Part shown: piece by piece, positions 16,246 to 22,942 of the stretch | Layout of the letters: every line of letters starts with the position of its first letter | Numbering within the stretch: the first letter of the stretch is position 1 | Assembly: GCA_947303185.1 (NCBI GenBank) | Contig: CAMYXF010000016.1 | Coordinates: 1-42,778, forward strand | DNA length: 42,778 nucleotides | Reading direction: 5' to 3' | DNA from: an uncultured Clostridia bacterium | GTDB lineage: Bacteria; Bacillota; Clostridia; Saccharofermentanales; Saccharofermentanaceae | The notes under the pieces: model-generated | The model's input: the letters and a program-made list of their open reading frames with translations, nothing else | What the model was told of the DNA's origin: nothing | Databases searched by the model: none | Made by a program: the position numbers and the translations under genes

Positions 16246-18228
16246 TCAAGCTTCGACATTAACACCATTAGGATCTTGCGCAAGATCGATCTCCTCACCG
16301 GGTTGGATTACGGGAGGGTTCGTGTAATCCGTATCTGCCTGCCCGGTGTAGGGATCGTCTGTCGCTACAGGATCGTAAGAGGGTTCCGAAGTCTCTGTAG
16401 GCTCTGTTGTTTCGGTCGGCTCCTCAGAAGGAGTCGGTGTGGGTTCCTCCGTAGGTGTCGGAGTTGCCGTAGGTTCAGGCGTTTCTGTAGGTTCCGGTGT
16501 CGGAGCTACATAATACTCGGATGAGCCGCCTGCACGCTCTGGATAGAGGGCGCCGTTAAACGAGTGATGGCTGTCATCGATCTCGTCGTCGGTGCACATG
16601 AAATACATCGCGGGATGGTCCCTGAACACGGTCGCGTCGCAGTGGTACCATTCGCCATCGAGCTGGACGAGATTCCAGTAGTGGCCGTTGCTGTAGACCG
16701 GGAATCTTTCGACCATCATGTTGGGGATGCCGGCGCAGTCGAGAAGCATCTTGGCACACGCGAAATACACGTAGCAGTCGCCGCTCCTTCTCGTAAAGCC
16801 TCTGTACGCGGCTTCCTCGTAAGTCATGTAATCGCTCACCGTCTGGTACGAGATGTTCGAATGCACCCACTTGAAGATGGCACGTGCGGTCTCGACATCA
16901 CTGTCGCGCCACAATGAAGACATTACGTTTTCTGCTGCTGAATATGCTGAATCAGACGAACCGCTGGAGGATGAACCGGACGAGCCGGAAGATCCAGAAG
17001 AAGATGAACTATCTGAATCAGAAGCATCCTTATCAGCATCTTTATTCTTGTCCTTTTCGCTCTCGGGAAGCACAATCTTGAGCTTCGCTGACACGTTGCT
17101 CACGTTGCCCGCTTCGTCAATCGCAGAATACGTCACTTCGTATTCGCCGGACTTCTTATAGTTGACCGAGAAATCATTGACCTTCACAGTCGGTTCCGGA
17201 TCGAAATCGTCGTATGCGAAAATGCCTTCCAAAAGATCGATCTCTGACGCATCGCCTTCGATCTCGATGTCGCGGACGCCTTCAATTATGGGCGCTTCGC
17301 GGTCGTCGATGACCGTAAAAGGAACCTTGATGACGGTGTCATTTCCATACATGTCGGTAACGGTAACCGGCACGGAAAACTCGCCGCCCTTCTCGAACTT
17401 CGGAGTGCCTTCCCCGTACTTAACAACCGCGATTCCGGAGAGGTCATAAAGACCGTCAACGCACTCTTCAGCTTCAGGCATTTTCCATGTCGTGTAAACG
17501 CGCTGGGAGATTGCCTTTCCGTCAGGACCGGTGTGGTCTTCGATCTTGAGCGTAACGTCTTCCGTGAACGCCTTCTCGTAGGAAATCGTTAGCTGGTATA
17601 CGGCAGGGACATCCGTATCGATATCGGATACATCGGTTACGAATTTTGCGTCGACAGGGCAATTCGAAAAGAAGTCCTCTATCTTGATGCTTGAACCGGC
17701 TTCAATGACTACTTCTTTTTTGAGATTGTCTTTGCCTTCTTTTTCGGCCAGATAGTACCAGCCGCCGGCTGCAGCTGCCGCAACAACGATGAGAACTCCA
17801 AACACGCCTATTACGGCACCTGCGGCGCTCTTCTTTTTCTTCTTGGCAACTGATTTTGCTGGTGATTTGGCAGTCTTTTCCGCCTTAGCAGTCTTAACCG
17901 GCTTCGCTCTTCTGACAGGCCTTTCAGCCTTGATTATCTCAGCATCCATTGCAGCCATGTCCTGAACAGCAACCCTGTTACCGGGCCTGAAACCGGCCTC
18001 AATGCTGCTATCAACAGCATTAAATTCCGTGTAACTGCTTGAAGGTTTTGCAGGCGCTCTGCGTCTTGCGCGTACCTCCCTGGCAGCCGGCTCTCTTACA
18101 ACCGGCGTCCTTGCGGCAACGCGTCTTGGAGCTGCTTGCCTTGCGGCCACTTCCCTGCTGTTCTTTCCGGCGGTCATGTTTCTGCCGGCAGAGTCATCCC
18201 CTGCCATATACCAGCCATTAATTCCCAT
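16246..18228 (-). CDS. Membrane-anchored transglutaminase-like protein
   Basis: A 660-aa envelope protein. An unusual cytoplasmic N-terminus (1-134) rich in Arg, Ala and Lys precedes one membrane helix (135-160). Two Ig-like DUF5011-type segments follow (about 290-390, with the ITDxxAPxI-like VIDDREAPIIEG), then a Ser/Gly linker (400-428). A transglutaminase-like core comes next with Cys485 (RRSGDCYVYF), His516 (SNGHYWNLVQL) and Asp531 (YHCDATV), which form the expected triad. A Thr/Pro/Glu repeat tail ends the protein. It may process or crosslink peptides at the cell wall. AAGGGG lies upstream of the ATG. The domain calls are confident; the substrate is unknown. Confidence 0.88.
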   Translation of the reverse strand: MGINGWYMAGDDSAGRNMTAGKNSREVAARQAAPRRVAARTPVVREPAAREVRARRRAPAKPSSSYTEFNAVDSSIEAGFRPGNRVAVQDMAAMDAEIIKAERPVRRAKPVKTAKAEKTAKSPAKSVAKKKKKSAAGAVIGVFGVLIVVAAAAAGGWYYLAEKEGKDNLKKEVVIEAGSSIKIEDFFSNCPVDAKFVTDVSDIDTDVPAVYQLTISYEKAFTEDVTLKIEDHTGPDGKAISQRVYTTWKMPEAEECVDGLYDLSGIAVVKYGEGTPKFEKGGEFSVPVTVTDMYGNDTVIKVPFTVIDDREAPIIEGVRDIEIEGDASEIDLLEGIFAYDDFDPEPTVKVNDFSVNYKKSGEYEVTYSAIDEAGNVSNVSAKLKIVLPESEKDKNKDADKDASDSDSSSSSGSSGSSGSSSSGSSDSAYSAAENVMSSLWRDSDVETARAIFKWVHSNISYQTVSDYMTYEEAAYRGFTRRSGDCYVYFACAKMLLDCAGIPNMMVERFPVYSNGHYWNLVQLDGEWYHCDATVFRDHPAMYFMCTDDEIDDSHHSFNGALYPERAGGSSEYYVAPTPEPTETPEPTATPTPTEEPTPTPSEEPTETTEPTETSEPSYDPVATDDPYTGQADTDYTNPPVIQPGEEIDLAQDPNGVNVEA

Positions 18229-18448
18229 TCCTATTTCCCCTTTGATCTCTCGGGCGGCCCCATATACCCACCCTTTGATTTCACGTATAGGTTAATACCC
18301 AGGGTTTTCAAATTATCTTCAGGACGGCATCAAAACGACAACAATATTGAGTGAATAAAATGGCAGGGATGCTACAAACAGATTACTTGGTACAATGATT
18401 TCCTTATTAGTAAGCAAATCAGACACATTGGTATCGCGGTAAATTACT
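18229..18448. other. Intergenic region without recognised genes
   Basis: Nothing coding is seen between the transglutaminase-like gene and the RelB-type antitoxin gene. In particular no RelE/YafQ-like toxin follows the antitoxin. Confidence 0.5.
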
Positions 18449-18751
18449 TTACATATTACTCTCTTTAGCTTCGGCGTCTGATACGATCTTCTTCATTTCT
18501 TCCAAAAGTCTTCTGGCATCTATTCCTTCAATGCCGCTTTCTCGTTCTTGTTTTGATATATAAATGTCAGGAAGAACGTCTTTGTCATTGTTAAGAGAAA
18601 GATTTAACGGGACCCTTTTCTCGCGAACAATCTGAGTCAAAAACATATTGATCGTTCCATTCATATTCATACCGAGTTGTTCCAAAATTATTTCAGCCTG
18701 AGCTTTCAACTCCGGATCTACTCGAACACACATATTTACTGTTTTAGCCAT
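18449..18751 (-). CDS. RelB/DinJ family antitoxin, orphan
   Basis: A 100-aa ribbon-helix-helix antitoxin. The N-terminal strand KTVNMCVRVDPELKAQAE and following helices with GTINMFLTQIVREKRVPLNL match RelB/DinJ. The C-terminal toxin-neutralising region is acidic. GAGG precedes the ATG. Normally a RelE/YafQ mRNA interferase gene overlaps the 3' end, but none is found downstream on this strand, so the toxin was lost or lies elsewhere. A half-palindrome GCATAT-N7-ATATGC (18764-18782) just upstream may be its operator. Confidence 0.87.
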   Translation of the reverse strand: MAKTVNMCVRVDPELKAQAEIILEQLGMNMNGTINMFLTQIVREKRVPLNLSLNNDKDVLPDIYISKQERESGIEGIDARRLLEEMKKIVSDAEAKESNM

Positions 18752-18901
18752 AATAATTACCTCGCATATTCATATTATATGCAATGTATATGCTTTTGTA
18801 AACTAATGGTACTGTGTTTGATAAACCTTTTTCAGGGCAAGAAAGTACTGATTCGTTTATGGTAAACTGAATTATCACTTTATGGAAAAAGGGGAATAAT
18901 A

Positions 18902-19354
18902 ATGGCAAAGTATAACAACAGTGGTAACGTATCTGCAATTAAGACCGCTTCTATAGAAGCACGCAATTCCGAAAAAGTTGCTGAAGTAAACAGAGGCCTT
19001 ACCGATCTCAAGAGCGAAATTTTAAGGCAGAAGATCATGCTTCAGGCCCTTATGGAGATCATGGCCGAACAGGGTATCGATCCTGAGCGCATCAATGCAA
19101 AGATTGAAGAGGTCGTTTCAAGACCTGAGACATTCAACCCCACAAAGAGAGACACCATGCCCTGCCCCAGTTGCGGCAAGAACGTTATCGATAACGGCAA
19201 TACGCCTCTTACGGGAACATGCCTCTACTGCGGTCAGGTAGTAAGATTCACTCCGCACCTTAGTATCGGCAAGGCAGAAGAACCGGAGCAGGCTCAGGAG
19301 CAGGAACCGATCCAGGAACCGATTCAGGATCCCACTCAGGACCCGCTTTTCTAA
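18902..19354 (+). CDS. Coiled-coil zinc-ribbon protein, unknown
   Basis: A 150-aa soluble protein. Residues about 20-65 form a predicted coiled coil (EVNRGLTDLKSEILRQKIM). A zinc ribbon CPSC...CLYC (about 91-113) follows, and the tail is a degenerate Gln/Glu/Pro repeat (QEQEPIQEPIQDPTQD). A weak GGGGAATAAT precedes the ATG. The layout suggests a nucleic-acid or protein adaptor; I do not recognise the family. Confidence 0.7.
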   Translation: MAKYNNSGNVSAIKTASIEARNSEKVAEVNRGLTDLKSEILRQKIMLQALMEIMAEQGIDPERINAKIEEVVSRPETFNPTKRDTMPCPSCGKNVIDNGNTPLTGTCLYCGQVVRFTPHLSIGKAEEPEQAQEQEPIQEPIQDPTQDPLF

Positions 19355-19384
19355 TAGCGAAAACCTTCCCGCTGCGATAAACCC

Positions 19385-19816
19385 TTATACGCTTTCAGCC
19401 TTGTTGTTTTCCTTTATCTCCTGAATCAGCTTATCCTGTTTCTTCGTTTCGGAGAAAACACGGTAGTAGTAGAAACCTGCAAGGAAAATATAAGGGATCG
19501 TGAATGATCTGTAGAACTCGAACCAGCCTTTAGGTGTGATGGGGCTTATGAACATGCTTATAAGCCACAGCATGAGGCCTACGAGCGCGCACGCGACGAG
19601 ATACTGTACGATTATCATTACGAGCGGGCTGACGCTGTCAAAGAGCTTGTGGAGGAATAAAACGAAGGTGGCGATCGCGCATGTCGCAAACATGACGAGC
19701 ACGTTGATGTTGTTTGTCTCTGTTCCTGCAATGATGTTAACGACCGCGCCGAGAACTGACATCAGCGTAAATACGCAGCAGACTTCCAAAACATATTCTT
19801 TAAACTTACCTGTCAT
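19385..19816 (-). CDS. DUF3021 membrane protein
   Basis: A 143-aa protein with four membrane helices and the SITPKGW-like loop typical of DUF3021, a family nearly always encoded next to a LytTR DNA-binding protein. It overlaps the LytTR stop by one base (TGATG). DUF3021 proteins are thought to hold the LytTR partner at the membrane or inhibit it. Third gene of the hydrolase-LytTR-DUF3021 operon. Confidence 0.82.
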   Translation of the reverse strand: MTGKFKEYVLEVCCVFTLMSVLGAVVNIIAGTETNNINVLVMFATCAIATFVLFLHKLFDSVSPLVMIIVQYLVACALVGLMLWLISMFISPITPKGWFEFYRSFTIPYIFLAGFYYYRVFSETKKQDKLIQEIKENNKAESV

Positions 19817-20286
19817 CAGTTCATCCTCCTCATTCTCTGGAGATACTCGTTGAAGCTCTTCTTGTAGCTTCTGTTAATGCAGATCCTCTCGCCGTTATCG
19901 AAAGACGCATATACCTTCATGTTAAGGTCAGGCTTTAACTGCTTTATCCTGTAGATGTTGATAAGGTTCGATTTGGATACGCGCACGAAGCCGTAATTCC
20001 AAAGCATTTCCTCGCATGCAGCGAGAGTATTCATAAGGCGGAAAACGCCGTTCTTCGTATATGCGAATAATTTACGGTCGATGTGATCCAGATAATAAAT
20101 CTCACGCGGATCAAGCAGAATCTCTTCGCCGTCATCTAAGTCTTCATCAGCAGGGCGTCCCTGCAATGAGGGACGCTCTGAGTTGACCGTATCGATTATC
20201 TGTCTTATGACCGGACGCATATTCGTGTAATACACGTCCACGTGTTCATTTGAAGTATTCTTGTCTTCGTAAAGGTTGAGTTTCAT
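19816..20286 (-). CDS. LytTR DNA-binding transcriptional regulator
   Basis: A 156-aa regulator with a short N-terminal extension and a C-terminal LytTR domain (about 55-156) of beta-strand DNA-binding type. Visible landmarks are IYYLDHIDRKLFAYTKNGVFR, FVRVSKSNLINIYRIKQLKP and ICINRSYKKSFNEYLQ. It has no receiver domain. It starts 3 nt after the hydrolase stop and overlaps the DUF3021 gene. Direct repeats spaced 21 bp upstream of the operon (21320-21348) are candidate self-regulation sites. Confidence 0.9.
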   Translation of the reverse strand: MKLNLYEDKNTSNEHVDVYYTNMRPVIRQIIDTVNSERPSLQGRPADEDLDDGEEILLDPREIYYLDHIDRKLFAYTKNGVFRLMNTLAACEEMLWNYGFVRVSKSNLINIYRIKQLKPDLNMKVYASFDNGERICINRSYKKSFNEYLQRMRRMN

Positions 20287-20289
20287 TTA

Positions 20290-21243
20290 TCAGATTCCGA
20301 CTCCGTTAAGAAAGCTCTCCACGCTGTTCATGTAATCGTCAGGATTGTCGATAACACCTTCGATATGTGCGCTGTCTGCGTGGTAGATGACCTTATTTTC
20401 GCAAGCTATATTACCATAAATCTCTTCTACCTGATGAGGAAGGCAGACCTCGTCCCTGTCGGATACGATGATCATTGTAGGGAGGTTGTCATTTCTTACT
20501 GCGTTGATCGTGTCGCCGTCATCGTAATCAATGCCGTTTACGACCTTCATGAACGCCTTGCTTGTGCCTGTGAGATAGTTGGCAAGAAATGAATCAGTGT
20601 CGCCGTCGCCGAACATTTCCTTGAGGATAAGTTCCATTCCGGGAACGGGTGAATCGCAGATTACAGCGTCAGCTGCTTCAACTGTGCCGGGTGTAACGTT
20701 TGATGCGTAGATCGCAACTGTCTGGCCACCCATAGACTGTCCGTGAACGATGACCTTTTCTGCCTTGATCTCTTCTCTTGCAAACTTAACCATTGCCTTA
20801 ACGTCGAGTGATTCATTGATTCCGAAAGTAACCCTGTCGTCAGCGTTTTCGCCGCATCCTCTCTGGTCGATCGCGATAACGTCAAACCCGTCTTCCAGAT
20901 ACTGCTCAGCAAGTGGATACATGCATACCCTGTCTCCGCCTGCGCCGTGCACCAGGATGACGAGCTTGTCGCTGCCGTTACCGTAATAAGTGCCGGGTAC
21001 TGTGTTGCCGTCTTCAGCTGTTGCGCTTACTTCGATTCCCTCATAGGTGTTCTCAAACTTTTCCGTATCGTATCCCCAGACTTCGAGCTGCCTGATGCTG
21101 TTGTCATGTGTGTCCTTATCTTTGTTCTGGTGAAGGATCTTATCTGCTACGATTCCGCCCATTGCGATGGAGCCTGCAACTCCGATGAATGCGATAACGC
21201 CCAATGTAATTCCTAATCCCTTGATGATCTTGTTCTTTTTCAT
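20290..21243 (-). CDS. Membrane-anchored alpha/beta hydrolase
   Basis: A 317-aa serine hydrolase. An N-terminal hydrophobic segment (about 9-33) anchors or exports it. The alpha/beta fold then shows LVILVHGAGGDR (oxyanion region), nucleophile elbow HGQSMGGQ (Ser about 171), acid in IIVSDRDEVC and His in HADSAHIEG. It resembles YqkD/BAAT-like peptidase-esterases. It heads an operon with a LytTR regulator and DUF3021, so expression probably follows a signal sensed by those partners. An AAAGGAG lies about 13 nt before the ATG. Confidence 0.9.
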   Translation of the reverse strand: MKKNKIIKGLGITLGVIAFIGVAGSIAMGGIVADKILHQNKDKDTHDNSIRQLEVWGYDTEKFENTYEGIEVSATAEDGNTVPGTYYGNGSDKLVILVHGAGGDRVCMYPLAEQYLEDGFDVIAIDQRGCGENADDRVTFGINESLDVKAMVKFAREEIKAEKVIVHGQSMGGQTVAIYASNVTPGTVEAADAVICDSPVPGMELILKEMFGDGDTDSFLANYLTGTSKAFMKVVNGIDYDDGDTINAVRNDNLPTMIIVSDRDEVCLPHQVEEIYGNIACENKVIYHADSAHIEGVIDNPDDYMNSVESFLNGVGI

Positions 21244-21278
21244 TTCCCGAAAACTCCTTTGTTTTGCTTGATGGCCAG

Positions 21279-21348
21279 ACTATAGCAGACCCAGATCTGC
21301 CGCGTCGGCAAATTCGTCTAAGTTGCATATAGGGAGGGACAAGTTGCA
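21279..21348 (-). promoter_or_regulatory. Hydrolase-LytTR promoter with 21-bp-spaced direct repeats
   Basis: Minus-strand -10 TATAGT (21284-21279) lacks a good -35, as expected for activator-dependent promoters. Upstream, AAGTTGCA occurs at 21320 and 21341, exactly 21 bp apart, the two-turn spacing (9 bp plus 12 bp) of LytTR sites. The GTT core fits the family consensus, though the flanks fit only partly. Confidence 0.45.
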
Positions 21349-21452
21349 GTTGAACAACTAATTGACTGCACTAAGTATTGATTTCATAATCCTAATGAAT
21401 GAACAGGACCGGCAGTGGATATATACCATACAGCGTTACTTTTTTGCGTACA

Positions 21453-21637
21453 TTACTTGCTGAAATCACTTTTCTAAAATCCAGCAAGTAAAATTGGCTC
21501 TTCCAAGGCAGTATCTCTCATGTTTTTACTTGCTGAATAACAATTTTCCATTTTCAGCAAGTAATCTGATCTTCAACAAGCTCATTTACACTCGATTTTT
21601 ACTTGCTGAAATAAAGTTTTTGGATTTCAGCAAGTAA
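21453..21637. repeat. Array of three palindromes with 73-bp period (array B)
   Basis: Three 39-bp inverted repeats lie at 21453-21491, 21526-21564 and 21599-21637. Arms are TTACTTGCTGAA/TTCAGCAAGTAA (the first with its two innermost pairs lost). Start-to-start distance is exactly 73 bp in both steps. Loops and 34-bp spacers differ between units, but each loop has a T-tract at the centre. No coding potential. Confidence 0.9.
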
Positions 21638-21672
21638 AGCAACCCATACTGTTTATAATGCCTTTCGAAAAC

Positions 21673-21701
21673 AAAAAGGAACGCCCCGTCAGAGGCGTTC
21701 C
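21673..21701 (-). terminator. Rho-independent terminator
   Basis: GGAACGCC/GGCGTTCC stem with an 8-nt loop, followed on the minus strand by TTTTTGTTTT. It serves the reading frame ending at 21733. Confidence 0.88.
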
Positions 21702-21732
21702 CATTCAAACATTTTCAGTTCAATTTTCCAAC

Positions 21733-22131
21733 TTATGCAGGAAGCTCGTAAACTACGTCAACAAATACTTCCTGAGTCATGAAATCCTTGTATACGATCT
21801 CGATCGGGCTGTCGGAACGGAGCTTGTAATAAGCTGTGTATGTGATTGTGTCGCCGTCAGCGATCTTCTCGTACTGGGGAAGGTCGTTCTGTGTCTTACC
21901 TGCGTCTTCAGAATCCTTCGGAGAACCTGTTGTATTCAAAGAAACGCCGTCCTGGAATACATAGCAGCTGCCTGAAGCAACCATAAATGCGTTGTCCTCT
22001 TTGCCGCTTGTGTTTGTCCATGTGTAAGAAATACCGACACAATTATAGTCATTTGGCGGAATTTCAAAACACAAATGGGGATGGCCATATTTCAACAAAA
22101 TAATCAAAGAAATCAGACAATCATTATTCAA
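21733..22131 (-). pseudogene. Truncated DUF5067-like extracellular domain gene
   Basis: The 132-aa frame from a TTG has a convincing C-terminal Ig-like domain (ISYTWTNTSGKEDNAFMVA, CYVFQDGVSL, DLPQYEKIADGDTITYTAYY). It resembles DUF5067-type secreted proteins. The signal peptide, lipobox and N-terminal strands expected for that family are missing, and the first 30 codons look unrelated to it. No ribosome binding site is seen. It keeps a good terminator. It is most likely a 5'-truncated relic; a short functional protein cannot be excluded. Confidence 0.55.
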
Positions 22132-22192
22132 ACTACCAAGTAAAAACAGGGTTGATTAGGCATATTATCGTGCCCTGAACAAGACCCGGAAA

Positions 22193-22741
22193 TCACGAAC
22201 TCAGGCGGTCTACCATGGCTTCTATTGAGCCTTTGTTGAATTCGCAGAACCTTCTGAACTGGTGCTGGATGTCATTTGTCATTCCGCAGCGCATCCAGTC
22301 TACGGCCTGCCCGAAAAGAAGGCACTTATAGTAGTGGATGACTATTTCCTTGTCTTCCTCATCTATTTTTCTGTCACGGCACAGTTCTTCGAAATATCTT
22401 CTGATAACTTCGTCACTTATCTGCATGAAATAATGGACAAAAACGTCATGGCTGTTGGAATTGAAAAGATGCAGCGCGACTTTGCGGTGGGATAAGGAAA
22501 ATTCAATTACCGCATCGAGGCATTTTTCGAGCGATTCAAAAGAATCGTACTTTTCCATGATCTTGTCTGCTTCTTCGGTAATTACATCCTCAACAAGTGC
22601 CGGAAGGTCGGCGTAGTGATAGTAAAACGAATTTCGGTTGATGCCGCAGCTGCCGACGATATCCTTGACTGTTATCTGCGATAACGGCCTTTGCTCCAAT
22701 AATTCCAGAAATGTTTTCTTGATGAGGTTTTTCGTATCCAT
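22193..22741 (-). CDS. TetR family transcriptional regulator
   Basis: A 182-aa TetR repressor. The N-terminal helix-turn-helix is ITVKDIVGSCGINRNSFYYHYADL (about 22-45), and the C-terminal ligand domain is of the DhaS/TetR_C_7 type. It lies downstream of a YhgE/Pip exporter gene on the same strand, a common pairing in which the TetR controls the membrane protein. TATAAT lies only 6 nt before the ATG and no Shine-Dalgarno is seen, so the mRNA is probably leaderless. Confidence 0.92.
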   Translation of the reverse strand: MDTKNLIKKTFLELLEQRPLSQITVKDIVGSCGINRNSFYYHYADLPALVEDVITEEADKIMEKYDSFESLEKCLDAVIEFSLSHRKVALHLFNSNSHDVFVHYFMQISDEVIRRYFEELCRDRKIDEEDKEIVIHYYKCLLFGQAVDWMRCGMTNDIQHQFRRFCEFNKGSIEAMVDRLSS

Positions 22742-22784
22742 GACACGATTATAACGCTAATGGCATTTCCGGTCACAGACAAAG

Positions 22785-22876
22785 TTTCCCCCACACTACC
22801 CGAAAATCACTACTTGGGGGAAAAAACACGCAATTCTTTCCCCCAACCACGTCGAAAAAAACACTTTGGGGGAAAG
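22785..22876. repeat. Two palindromes of TTTCCCCCA/TGGGGGAAA type (array D)
   Basis: Units at 22785-22823 (39 bp) and 22836-22876 (arms CTTTCCCCCAA/TTGGGGGAAAG) are 51-52 bp apart. Both loops contain an A-tract after CGA (CGAAAA, CGAAAAAAA). They sit between the YhgE terminator and the TetR promoter. The spacing is shorter than in arrays A, B, C and G. Confidence 0.82.
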
Positions 22877-22892
22877 CTCACCTGGTATGAAG

Positions 22893-22930
22893 CGAAAAAA
22901 TAATAGAGGCTGCCTCTTTAAGACAGCCTC
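22893..22930 (-). terminator. Terminator of the YhgE gene
   Basis: GAGGCTG pairs with CAGCCTC over 11 bases. The minus strand then continues TATTATTTTTTCG. It begins 12 nt past the stop codon. Confidence 0.85.
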
Positions 22931-22942
22931 CTAAGTAATTGT

